Shown here: positions 31,593 to 42,930 of the stretch, one piece after another
Layout: the number at the start of each line of letters is the position of its first letter
Numbering within the stretch: the first letter of the stretch is position 1
Assembly (NCBI GenBank): GCA_007115705.1
Contig: QXEO01000211.1
Span: 2,045,599-2,109,598, forward strand
DNA: 64,000 nucleotides
Direction: 5' to 3'
From: Dactylis glomerata
Taxonomy: Eukaryota > Streptophyta > Magnoliopsida > Poales > Poaceae
The notes under the pieces: generated by a model
What the model was told of the DNA's origin: nothing
The model's database searches: none
Seen by the model: only the letters and a program-made list of their open reading frames with translations
Made by a program: the position numbers and the translations under genes

Positions 31593-33647
31593 ATGGGTAC
31601 TCCTGAGAACACCAAGTTGTGTGATTTTACTAGCACCAACAACAAGGATTTTATCTGCACTCTTATTGCGCCACCTGCTCCTGAGGCAAATTTTTATGAG
31701 ATTAATCCTGCTTTGTTGAATCTTGTTATGAAAGAGCAATTTTCTGGTGCTAGTACTAATGATGCTGCAGCTCATCTCAACAATTTTGTTGAGCTATGTG
31801 AGATGCAAAAGTATAAGGATGTAGATGGTGATATTATTAAGCTTAAGTTGTTTCCTTTCTCTTTAAGAGGAAGAGCTAAGGATTGGTTGCTATCTTTGCC
31901 TAGAAATAGTATTGATTCTTGGGTTAAGTGTAAGGATGCTTTTATTGGAAAATACTATCCTCCTGCTAAGATTATAGCTTTGCAAAGTGATATTATGAAG
32001 TTTAGACAGTTTGATAATGAATATGTTGCTCAAGCTTGGGAAAGAATGAAATCTATGATAAAGAATTGTCCCACTCATGGACTGACTACTTGGATGATTA
32101 TCCAAACCTTTTATGCAGGACTAAATTTTTCTTCAAGAAATCTTTTGGATTCAGCTGCTGGACGTACTTTTATGTCCATCACCTTGGGCGCCGCAACAAA
32201 GCTTCTTGATAATATGATGGTAAATTATTCTGAGTGGCACACCGAGAGAGCTCCACAAGGTAACAAGGTAAATTCTGTTGAGGAAACCTCTTCCTTGAGT
32301 GATAAGATTGATACTATTATGGCTATGCTTGCTAATGATAGAGCTCATGTTGATCCTAATAACGTTCCTTTGGCCTCTTTGGTTGCTCAACAAGATCATG
32401 TTGATGTGAACTTCATTAGAAATAATAATTTCAACAACAGTGCTTATAGGAACAATTTGGCTTGCAACAATTATAGACAGTATCCTTCTACCAATGGTAA
32501 TGGTTGTGGCAACTCTTATGGTAATTCCTCCAACAACACTTGGGGCGTGCGCTCTGAGCTTGAGGCCATGCTCAAGGACTTCATCGGTAAGCAAACTGCT
32601 TTTAACAAGTTTGTTGAGGAAAAGTTGGGTAAAATTGATATTCTTGCTTCTAAAGTTGATAACCTTGCTCTTGATGTTGAACTTATGAAACTAAAAGTTT
32701 TGTCTAATGATGTGAAAGAAAGCAAGACTTTGAATGCTATTCAAGTTAGAATTGATGAAAATGTTAGGATGTTAGCAGAATTGCATGCTAGGTGGGAAAG
32801 AGAAGATGAGATGGCTAGAAAGATGAAGGTATGTACTATTAACACCTCTAGTGATGTTGTTTCAAATGCTAGCAATCCTCTTACTATGATTGGTGTAGAG
32901 AAAACTCCTACTCCTTATGCGAAAAAGCCCAAAACTGCAAAAACTTTTTCTACAAAAAGTGCTGAAATTTTTCGGAGTATGGAAGAGAATAGCTCTACTA
33001 CTTTTAATGATTTTGATGTTGATGGTTGCAATATCTCTGAAGTTATTTTGTTCTTGGAAAAGCTTGCTTTAAGTCCTAATGCTAGTTCTATGAATGTTGC
33101 TTTTACAAAGCATATTACGAATGCTCTCATGAAAATTAGGGAAGAAAAGTTGAAACAAAAGGTTTCTATTCCCAAGAAGTTAGAAGATGGTTGGGAGCCC
33201 ATCATTGATATGAGTGTTAATGATTTTGATTGTCATGCTTTATGTGATCTTGGTGCAAGCATTTCTATTTTTCCTAGAAAGATTTATGATATGCTTGGTT
33301 TACCACCGCTTGAAAATTGTTATTTTGATGTTCCTTTTGCTGATGTTGCTAAGAAGAAACCTTTGGGAAGGATTAATGATGTTCTTATTATGGTTAACAA
33401 TAACCTTGTTCCCATTGATTTTCTTGTTTTGGATGTTGAATGCAATGCTTCATGTCCTATTATTTTGGGAAGACCTTTTCTTAGAACTGTTGGTGCCATC
33501 ATTGATATGAAGGAAGGCACCATTAAATATCAATTTCCACTCAAGAAAGGTATGGATCACTTCCCTAGAAAGAGAAAGAAATTACTTTTTGACTCTATTC
33601 TTAGAGCAAATTATGAACTTGATGCTTCATCGCTTGATATTACTTGA
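31593..33647 (+). CDS. gag: Gag-protease polyprotein, intact, 684 aa
   Basis: The ATG at 31593 (MGTPENTKL) matches the start of the copy at 56636. The open frame before it comes from the leader. The Gag core lies at about residues 25-220: LKLFPFSLRGRAKDWLLSLP, then AQAWERMKSMIKNCPTHGL, then TFYAGLNFSSRNLLDSAAG. An Asn-rich part and a long coiled-coil stretch (about 310-400) follow. The C-terminal aspartic protease has ALCDLGASISIFPRKIYDML with the active D at about 550, and IILGRPFL. No CCHC knuckle was found. The frame is unbroken over 2 kb, so selection or recent mobility is likely. The element lacks polymerase, so the protein may assemble particles used with enzymes from a relative. Confidence 0.85.
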   Translation: MGTPENTKLCDFTSTNNKDFICTLIAPPAPEANFYEINPALLNLVMKEQFSGASTNDAAAHLNNFVELCEMQKYKDVDGDIIKLKLFPFSLRGRAKDWLLSLPRNSIDSWVKCKDAFIGKYYPPAKIIALQSDIMKFRQFDNEYVAQAWERMKSMIKNCPTHGLTTWMIIQTFYAGLNFSSRNLLDSAAGRTFMSITLGAATKLLDNMMVNYSEWHTERAPQGNKVNSVEETSSLSDKIDTIMAMLANDRAHVDPNNVPLASLVAQQDHVDVNFIRNNNFNNSAYRNNLACNNYRQYPSTNGNGCGNSYGNSSNNTWGVRSELEAMLKDFIGKQTAFNKFVEEKLGKIDILASKVDNLALDVELMKLKVLSNDVKESKTLNAIQVRIDENVRMLAELHARWEREDEMARKMKVCTINTSSDVVSNASNPLTMIGVEKTPTPYAKKPKTAKTFSTKSAEIFRSMEENSSTTFNDFDVDGCNISEVILFLEKLALSPNASSMNVAFTKHITNALMKIREEKLKQKVSIPKKLEDGWEPIIDMSVNDFDCHALCDLGASISIFPRKIYDMLGLPPLENCYFDVPFADVAKKKPLGRINDVLIMVNNNLVPIDFLVLDVECNASCPIILGRPFLRTVGAIIDMKEGTIKYQFPLKKGMDHFPRKRKKLLFDSILRANYELDASSLDIT

Positions 33648-36562
33648 TTTCCACTTTCTGCGCCTAGCTCAAAGGCGTTAAAGAAAAGGACTCTTGGGAG
33701 ATAACTCAATGTTTTTCTTTTCAGTACTTTTTCTTTTATTTGAGTCTTGGAAGTTATTACTACTCTAATGACCTCTCCTTATCATTTTTATTTCGTTTTT
33801 GTGCCAAGAAGAACCTCTAATTTGATGGAGGTAAAATTTGGGGAAGTTGCTATCCTGAAAAAGATTTCTGTGCTGCACCGTAAAACTTCGTGAAAATTCT
33901 CAGAATATCTTTTTGATCTGCGATTTCTTGTGCGCATGACCCAGGTTATTTCCAAACTTTCATTAGTTTTGCACTTTTTTATTTGAGCAACAGAAGGTCG
34001 TCGAAAAAATCAATCTTTGTCAGTTGTTCTGTTTTGACAGCTTATGCCACTATTTGTGTTTGCCTCTCGATCGCTTTCTTTTTTAGTTCTTTTGATCACG
34101 GAACTTTTGAGGAAGTTGCTATAGTAGCTTATGCTTTAATGGATGGTATATTTGAGTTTGAAACTGAACCAAAAGAGTAGATTTACTATCATGCTTATAC
34201 TAATCTTGCTAATAGAATTGTGTGAAGTTTTGTATGAAGGAAGTTTTCAAGTGTAGGGAATGGAGAGTGATGAGATGAAGTATGGACAAAAGCTCAAGCT
34301 TGGGGATGCCCATGTAACCCCAAGAAATATCCAAGAGGTACAAGCGTCAAGCTTGGGGATGCCCCCGAGGCACCCCTTCTTCATCGGCAAAAATCAGGTC
34401 ACCTTTCAAGACACTATATTTTTATTGCTTCATATACTATGCGTTTTTCTTGGAGCGTCTTTACTTTCGCTTTCAGTTTTCTTTTGTTTTGTTTGCTTAA
34501 ATAAATGGTTGGACCCCAACAAATTTCTTTTGGAGAAGACACACTCCATTTTTCATTGCCAAGAACACTCTAGTTTTCACTTTTATCCTTCAACGAGTGT
34601 TCTCTTTTTCTAGAACTGCGTTTAGCTTTCGTTTTTTGCCTTGAGTTTTGTTCAGATCTTGTTATATCTTTGCATCAAGGTGTATTTAGACCACTGGTCT
34701 ATGTTGGTTTTCATCTAAAAGAGTGGTTTCAAAAAGGTTGAATGGTGTTGGAAAAGAGAAAAAAGTTGCATGCCTATAGTGGTACAAATGGGAGCTTGTT
34801 CAGACTGTGGCTTAGACTTTTGCATGTCATGCTTGATGTTATTTTGGTAGTATGCTTAGTAGTTTTTGTTGTAGCATTACTACTGAGATTGCTTAATGTG
34901 CCTTTGAAAGAATCATGCGTTGTTTTTGTTATATGGGAGCAAATTATTGTGGTTTTCTCCTTTGATGCTTTATTTGGGTTGACTTGGCGCATGCTTACAA
35001 CATGTTTGACTCTAACAAGTCGCCATAAGCCTCTATGATCATTTGGTTTTTGACTTGTGATACCACTTTATACTTCAGTTAATGATGTTTTGTCGCTATG
35101 CATGATTATGGCCGTTATTGCTCTCTTAGTTGGTCGCTCCCAGTCTTTTGCTAGCCTTCATTTTGTATTGAGAGGGAATACTTCTCGTGCATCCAAGGAC
35201 CAAAAACCAAGTTTTCCAATGTGTCCACCATATCTACCTATTAGCAATTTGCTATTCCAAGCACATTCGTCTTGTTTTTATCTATCCTTCCAATTAACCT
35301 TTTTTGTGTTATGTGAAAATTAGTTAGTAAAGCTCTCACGAACCTGACAGCACACTTTACTTTTCTTGCTTTTAATAAATTTGACATTGTGGCTCTCTTA
35401 TGTTGACGCTATGCTTGCAAGTTGTAAGTTGGAAGTTATCCCAGCCATGCCGTCATGGGGCAAGCTTTCAACATTGCACTTTTTCTCATTTAGTTGATAT
35501 ACTGATATTTTGTTTATGGATACATGCGATGTGAAATAAGTTGGGATCTTGTGATCTCATGGAGTTTGTATATGTGTTAGAGAAATGCCCGGGCCACTAA
35601 TCTAAGCCATGCATCATTCATGGTGAAAATTTACAGCATGCCCATAGTGGACATTCGACGGCGCATCTCACAATAAAAAGCTATACCAATGGTAAATAAA
35701 AGAGATGCCGAGGTGTTTAATGTCTGTTTGTCTTGTCATTTTGATGTGGGCTTGTTCCATATCATCGGTCAAGAGGTACCCCGTTGGCGGTTCTCGATGA
35801 TACATGTATGCTTACAATGACAAGAACTTGCTTGGGACCTAAGTCGAGTAGCATGAGGTTTGGGTATTCATACTTCACGGGACACGAGATTTTCAACTTA
35901 TGATTTGTTAAGAATATGCTTCGTAATTGTACTCGCATTAACCTTAACCATTCAAGATCCTATGATGGGGGCAATGAGAGCTCAAAGCTAGTAAGTATCA
36001 TAATTTTTTGAGGTTTATAAAACTTGCAATCACTGCTTCCCTCTGCGAAGGGCCTTTCTTTTACTTTTATGTTGAGTCTCCACCTTCTACCTTTATGCAC
36101 CGTCTAAGAGAGCATAGTTGTCATTCTGAGTTTAATGTGCATAGTCCCAAAATTTATTATTGATTGATTCATGATTATGGTTTTGCTTGTTCTTAAATTA
36201 TTTGTATCTAGTCGCCCTCTTAAACTTGAAGGTGTCCTATGCATTTATGTTTTGCTATTCCATGAAGGACAAGCTGAAAACCACTTTGCTATGTTTTTCT
36301 ATATGGTTGAAACACACACTTCACTTTCAATGTTTCATTACTCATGATCTTTCGTTTGTGTTACTTTTCATGTTATAACATGGTTGCTAAGTTTTATTGT
36401 CAAGATTATGTCTTTTATGCCCATGTTTAGAGTACTTTGATCTCAGCACTCAATGCTTTACATCGTTGATCAAGATTGCGATGGTGCATGTCACCTCAAA
36501 AATTATTGTTTTGTTATCACTTAACTACTCGAGGAAGAGCAGGAGTTAAGCTTGGGGATGCT
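33648..36562 (+). other. Conserved non-coding 3' domain with polypurine tract
   Basis: 2.9 kb without a credible ORF. Landmarks in order: hairpin CGCCT...AGGCG (33661-33677) right after the stop; two internal copies of AAGCTTGGGGATGCC (34296-34310 and 34349-34363); the CCCTCTGCGAAGGG block (about 36033-36078); and the terminal tract AAGCTTGGGGATGCT (36548-36562) abutting the LTR. Confidence 0.78.
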
Positions 36563-37408
36563 TGATACGTCTCAAACGTATCTATAATTTTTGATGCTTC
36601 ATGCTTGTTTATACACCATTTGCTTTGTGTTTTGTTACACTTCATGGCGTTTTTATGCATTTTCTAGAACTAACCTATTAACGAGATGCCACAGTGTCAG
36701 TTCCCTGTTTTTGCTGTTTTTGTGTTTTAGAAAAGCTACATAGGAAATATTCTCGGAATTGGACGAAACAAAAGCCAGAGTTCCTATTTTTCCCGATACG
36801 AGACGAAGTCCGAAGATGAGATGGAGGGGCACTAGAGGGCGGCCGCACCACACCATGGCGTGGGCCACCCACTAGCCGTGCCATGGCATGGTGTGGGCCC
36901 CTGGCCCACCTCCTAAAGCCGCCCTTCCGCCTATATATTCCCCTCGACGGGAAAACCTAAAGGACCCGATCAATTTTCCATGAAACCTACTGCAAGCCGC
37001 CTTCATCATCGACGCGAGATCGCCTTCTTCATCATTCGTATTGTTTACATTACACACTTTGCTTAAGGCGATAATATGTTGCTTGCAACTTAATACCCAA
37101 TGGTTGCTCGGACGACATCCGGAGGGTGGATTATTAGTCATAGATGCAGTTGGATTATGGTCTATGTGTTATGTTGTAATGCCCAAGTGAATCTCATAGT
37201 GATCCTCATGACATTTGTACGCTATCTTTATTCTATCAATTGCCTAACTATAATTTGTTTACCCAGCATGTTGTTATTTATCTTATGGAGAGACACCACT
37301 AGTGAACTGTGGACCCCGGTCCATTCTTTTACATTGCTCTTACCACTTACTATTTACCTATTTTATTTACATTCTTGCAAACTACTATCTTTTACCACTC
37401 GATACGCT
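36563..37408 (+). repeat. 3' LTR, first part, with an internal deletion
   Basis: Begins TGATACGTCTCAAACGTATC. At about 37020 it jumps from the leader part to sequence near position 30715 of the 5' LTR, a deletion of roughly 480 bases. It ends at ACGCT (37404-37408), the target duplication of the nested element. It continues at 44615. Confidence 0.8.
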
Positions 37409-39088
37409 TGATACGTCTCAAACGTAACTATAATTTTTGATGCTCCATGCTTGTTTTTACACCATTTGCTTAGTGTTTCATTACACTTCGTGGCATTTTT
37501 ATGCATTTTCCAGAACTAACCTATTAACAAGATGCCACAGTGCCAGTTCCCTGTTTTCTGCTGTTTTTGTGTTTCAGAAAAGTTACATAGGAAATATTCT
37601 GGGAATTAGACGAAACAAAAGCCAAACATCCAGAAATTTACCGAAGCTTCTAGAGGACCGAAGAGGAGACGGAGAGGGGCCACGAGCCGGGCACACAATA
37701 GGGCGGCGCGGCCCAGGCCCTGGCCACGCCTCCTATGTGTGTGACCGCCTCGGTCCACTTCTGACGCCGCCCCTTCGCCTATAAAGACCCCCCAACGGGA
37801 AAAACCTAAGAACCCGATCAATTTTCCAGAAACACATCGCGATTCACCGCCATCGTCGACCCGAGATCGGGAGGGTCCAGAAGCTCTTCCCGGCACCCTG
37901 CCGGAGAGGGGAATCGTCACCAGAGGTCTTCTTCATCGCCATGATTTCCTCCGGCGCGATGAGTGAGTAGTCTACCTTGGACTATGGGTCCATAGCAGTA
38001 CCTAGATGGTTTTCTTCTCCACCATGTGCTTCATATTTAGATCTCGTGAGCTGCCTCACATGATCGAGATCACCGTTATGTAATTCTACATGTTGTGTTT
38101 GTTGGGATCCAATGAATATTGGTGTTATGATTGAGTTGATGTGCTGAATATTATCTTATGTTATCTCTATGTTGTTTATGATCTTGCATGCTCTCCGTTG
38201 TTAGTAGCTATCTTGGCCGAGTAGATACTAGTGACTCCAAGAGAGGGTATTTATGCTCGATAGTTGGGTTCATACCTCTATTTAATCTGGGGGAGTGATA
38301 GAAACCTCTAAGGTTGTAGATGTGTTGTTGCCACTAGGGAGAAAACAACATTCTTATGTTCAAGGGCATATGCTTTGTTTACATTACACACTTTGCTTAA
38401 TGCAGTTATCTGTTGTTCACAACTTAATACTCGAGGGGTGTTTGGACGATATCCCCGCGAGTGGATTATTAGTCATAGATATAGTTGGATGGCGGTCTAT
38501 GTATTTTGTTGTAATGCCTAAAGTAAATCTCATAGTGATCCTCTCGACATATGCACGTTATCTTTATTTTATCAATTGCCCAACTATAATATTTTTACCC
38601 AGCATGTGTTATTTATCTTATGGAGAGACACCACTAGTGAACTGTGGACCCCGGTCCTATTTTCTTTACATTGCTATTACCTGTTTACTTTACTTGCACT
38701 GTTTACTTTACTCGCATACTACTATTGCTTTCCACTCGATACGCTCATTCCTTTGTTTAGAACAAACCGGTGAGATTGATAACCTCATCGTAAGTTGGGA
38801 ACAAAGTACTTGGTTGTGTTGTGTGCAGGTTCTATGTTCCTACTAGTTGAAGACGCGCTAACAAGATATCATTAACGGCGCCCTTGTTGGAGTGTCACTA
38901 GGCTAGCAAGCATCACCTTCTTGAGTTTGGCTTTTTCCTACTGGATTGATATACCTTGGTTTCGTAACTGAGGGAAAACTTGCTGCTATATTCATCAAAC
39001 CTTCTCTTGGGGTTTCCAACTGGACGGTCATTTGCATCATTAACTACACGCCAACAGTTCTCTGGCACTATTCAACACCGCGCCACCA
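37409..39088 (+). repeat. 5' LTR (1680 bp)
   Basis: Begins TGATACGTCTCAAACGTAAC and ends CGCGCCACCA. It holds the GC-rich block (about 37690-37750), a TATAAAG box at 37780-37786 and the ACCGGTGAGATTGATAACCT segment. Confidence 0.9.
37780..37786 (+). promoter_or_regulatory. TATA box in 5' LTR
   Basis: TATAAAG after the GC-rich block; the same box is at 43302-43308 in the 3' LTR. Confidence 0.6.
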
Positions 39089-39098
39089 ACAAGTTTTC

Positions 39099-39116
39099 TG
39101 GCGCCGTTGTCGAGGA
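39099..39116 (+). other. Primer-binding site, Athila type
   Basis: TGGCGCCGTTGTCGAGGA, 10 bases after the LTR end. Two differences from the family form lie in its last third. Confidence 0.8.
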
Positions 39117-39278
39117 AAAAGAAGACTTCTGCAAGGGGAGTTTCTCACGCACATCCTTTACTTTGTTTTAAGTTTTGCTTTACTTTATTTTTTTACTTGC
39201 ATTGTTTTATCAAAAACACAAAAAAATTAGTTTCCTTATAGTTGTTATTTTTACTTGTTTGCTTTTAGTCTTGTTAGA

Positions 39279-39998
39279 ATGAGTAATCCTGAAGTTGAAG
39301 TTCGTACTTTTAAGCAACGAGGGGGAGAGAGTTTGAAAGATGCTTGGTACCGTATTAGCAATTCTCATCATAGGTGTACGAATAAGCATTCTACCATGAT
39401 CCTCCTTAGAAATTTTTATGTTGGTATATCTAGTTGGAATAGGTATGTTCTTGATACTCTTGCAGGAGGTAATTTTCTGGGTACTCCCGCTCTTGAAGCA
39501 TGCACGTTAATTGAAATTTTAGTGGGAGTGCCACCTATTCATGTTGTTAAAACTGAGGTCACTTTGGAGGAAGTTTTAGAGAAGCTTAGCTCTTTAGAAT
39601 TTTTTTTGCCAAATATCCTTGATAATGCTAGCCGTGTTAATGAATTGATAGAAAGTATCGGTAAGAGAATCACCATTTTAGAGGCTAGCACTACTTTTGA
39701 TAGTCAAAACCTTAGGATTGGGAAACTGGAGGAATCTAAGGAAATTTTAAGTTCAATTTTCTCTTCTCTTAAGTTTAAGAAGGAGAAAACTTTTGTTGGA
39801 AAAGAGCAAAAATTTATGTATGTTCCCAAGGTGTCTGTGCCTAAACCGCAGCATGTTTTTAAGATTGGTAAGACTTTTAGTTCAACTAAGAGTGACTTGC
39901 AGGTTGAATCATCTTCAAGAACCTCTAAAGTGCCTACTGTGGTAAGTGGTGATCTTGAGGAAACAATTGATCTTAATGCATCACTTGATAATACTTGA
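39279..39998 (+). CDS. Shortened gag-like protein, 239 aa
   Basis: The ATG at 39279 stands at the same place after the conserved leader as the gag start at 31593. The product keeps only the second half of the Gag core: GGESLKDAWYRISNSHHRC corresponds to the AQAWERMKSMIKNCPTHG region, and NFYVGISSWNRYVLDTLAGG to the FYAGLNFSSRNLLDSAAG region. A coiled-coil-like stretch (EEVLEKLSSLEFFL to LEESKEILSSIFSSL) follows. The C-terminus (DLNASLDNT) matches the ends of its sister ORFs. The protease is missing. The frame is intact although the LTRs have diverged by a few percent, which hints at constraint. It may act as a modified Gag, a competitor, or simply a decayed remnant. Confidence 0.7.
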   Translation: MSNPEVEVRTFKQRGGESLKDAWYRISNSHHRCTNKHSTMILLRNFYVGISSWNRYVLDTLAGGNFLGTPALEACTLIEILVGVPPIHVVKTEVTLEEVLEKLSSLEFFLPNILDNASRVNELIESIGKRITILEASTTFDSQNLRIGKLEESKEILSSIFSSLKFKKEKTFVGKEQKFMYVPKVSVPKPQHVFKIGKTFSSTKSDLQVESSSRTSKVPTVVSGDLEETIDLNASLDNT

Positions 39999-42930
39999 TT
40001 CGCACTTTCTGCGCCTAGCTCAAAGGCGTTAAAGAAAAGCACTCTTAGGAGATAACCCAGTGTTTTACTTTCAGTTATTTTTCTTTTATTTGAGTTTTGG
40101 AAGTTATTACTACTGTAATGACCTCTCCTTATCATTTTTATTTCGTTTTTATGCCAAGAGAAGCCTCTAATTTGAGTGAGGTAAGATTTTGGGATGTTGC
40201 TGTCCTAAAACAGATTTTGGTGCTGCACCGTAAAAATTCGTGAAAATTCTCAGAATATCTTTTTGACCTGAGATTTGTTGTGCATATGCCCCAGGTTATA
40301 TCCAAACTTCCATTAGTTTAACACTTTTTTATTTTAGCAACAGAAAACCCTCTAAAAATTCGACCTTTGTCAGCTGTTCTGTTTTGACAGATTTCTGCCA
40401 TTATTTGTGTTTGCCGCTTGATCGCTTTCTTTTTTAGTTCTTTTGATCACGAAAATTTTGGGGAAGTTGCTACAGTAGTATATACTTTATATGTGGTGGT
40501 TTTGATTTGAAACCTAGAGCAAAAAGGGGTTGATTCATTGTTATGCTTACACTAATGTTGCTAATACAGTTGTGTTGAGTTTTGTATGAAGGAAGTTTTC
40601 AAGTATAGGGATTGGAGAATGATGAGATGAGTTGAAGAATGGACAAAAGCTCAAGCTTAGGGATGCCCATGCACCCCAAGAAATATCCAAGAGGTACAAG
40701 CGTCAAAGCTTGGGATGCCCCCGAGGCACCCCTTCTTCATCGGCAAAAATCAGATCACCTTTCAACACACTATATTTTTATTGCGTTATGCACTATGCGT
40801 TTTTCTTGGAGTGTCAGTTGTTTTTGTTTTCTGTTTTCTTTAGTTTTGTTTTCTGCAATAAATGGTTGGACCCCAACAAATTCCTTTTGGAGAAGTTGCC
40901 TTGCTTTTCATTTGCCAAGAACACTCCGTTTTTTACTCTTATCGTTCAACGAGTGTTCTCTTTTTCTAGAACTGCATTTAGTTTTCAATTTTTGCCTTGA
41001 TTTGTGTTCAGATCTTGTTATATCTTTACATCAAGGTGTATTTTGACCTCTGGTCTATTTTAGTTTTCATCAAAAGAGTCGTCTCAAAAAAAGTTTTGAA
41101 TGGTGTTGGAAAAGAGAAAAAGTTGCATGCAAAAAAGTGGTACAAAAGGAGTTTGTGTAGACTGCGGCCTAGGATTTTGCATGTCGTTTTTGATGTCTTT
41201 TTGATAGTATGCTTAGTGGTTTTTCTGTAGCATGACTTGTCTCAAATGACTGAGATTTCTTAATGAGCCTTTGAAAAAATCATGCGTTGTTTTTATTATT
41301 TGGAAGCATTATTTTGGTTTTCTCCTTGATGCTTTATTTGGGTTGACTTGGCGCATGCTCACACATGTTAGACTCATACAAAGTTGCCATTGCCTCTATG
41401 ACAATTTAGTTTTTGACTTTTGATGCCATCTTATGCTTCTTTTACTGTTGCTTTGTCGCTTTGCATGATTATGGCCGTTATTGCTCTCTTAGTTGGTCGC
41501 TCCCAGTCTTTTGCTAGCCCTTATTTTGTACTGAGTATGAGCTCTACTCATGCATCCAACTCCTAAAAACTAAGTTGTTCCAATGTGTCCACCATACATA
41601 CCTATTAGCAATTTGCTATTCCAAAGTACATTTGACTTGCTTTTATCTATCCTTCAAATTAAACTCTTTTTGGTGTTATGCGAAAATTGGTCAATAAAGC
41701 TCTCACGAACCGGATGGCACACTTTACTTTTCTCGTTCTTAAAAATTTGACATTGTAGCTCTCTTATGTTGAGTTGTTATGCTTGCAAGTTGTAAGTTGG
41801 AAATTAGCCCAGCCATGCCGTCATGGGGCAAGCTTTCAACATTGCACTATCTTTCATTTGAGTTGATATCGTGATCTTTTATTTATGGATACTCGCGATG
41901 TGAAATAAGTTGGGAATCTTGCGGGATCATGGAGTTCTTATATGTGTTAGGGAAATGCCTGGGCCGCTAATCTAAGCCATGCATAATTCATGGTGGAAAT
42001 TTACAGCATGCCCATAGTGAACATTCGACGACACATCTCAAAATAAAAAGCTATACCAATGGTAAATAAAAGAGATGCCGAGGTGTTCATTGTCTATTTG
42101 TCCTGTCATTTTGATGTGGGCTTGTTCCATGTCATCTGGTAGGAGGTACCCCGTTGGCGGTTCTCGATGATACGTGTATACTTACAATGACAAGAGCTTG
42201 CTTGGGACTCTAAGTCGAGTAGCATGAGGTTTGGGTATTCGTACTTCACGGGACACGAGGTTTTCAACTTATGATTTGTCAAGCATATGCTTCATAATTG
42301 TACTCGCATTAACTCTAACCATTCAAGATGCTTATGATGGGGGCAATGAGAGCTCAAAGCTAGTAAGTACCATAATTTTTGAAGGTTTATAAAACTCGTA
42401 ATCACTGCTTCCCTCTACGAAGGGCCTTTCTTTTACTTTTATGTTGAGTCACCACCTTCTACCTTTATGCACCGTCTAAGAGAGTATAGTTGCCATTCTG
42501 AGTATAATGTGCATTGTCCCAAAGTTTTCATTGATTGATTCATGATGTTGGTTTCACTTGTTCTTAAATTATTTGTATCTAGTCGCCCTCTTAAACTTGA
42601 AGATGTCCTATGCATTTATGTTTTGCTCTCCCATGAAGGACAAGCTGAAAACCATTTGTATGTTTTTCTATATGATTTGAACACATGTTTGACTTTCACC
42701 ATTTCATTTTCATGATCTTTTGTTTGTGTTCTTTTTCATGTTATAACATGGTTGCTAAGTTTCTTCTATCAAGATTATATCTTTCATGCCCATGTTTTAA
42801 GTTCTTTTGATCCCAGCACACAATGCTTACATAGATGGTCAAGATTGTGTAGGTCTATGTCACCTCAAAAATTATTTCTTTGTTATCACTTACCTACTCG
42901 AGGACGAGCAGGAGTTAAGCTTGGGGATGC
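39999..42930 (+). other. Conserved non-coding 3' domain with polypurine tract
   Basis: 2.93 kb, aligning with 33648-36562. Hairpin at 40012-40028; internal purine copies at 40653-40667 and 40706-40719; CCCTCTACGAAGGG (one loop change) in the 42404-42450 block; terminal tract AAGCTTGGGGATGC at 42917-42930. No credible ORF. Confidence 0.78.

Noticed and set aside
34742..35038. Hydrophobic ORF in the 3' domain
   Set aside because: Not kept in the sister domains at 39999-42930 and 15224-18156, and coded by AT-rich non-coding DNA.
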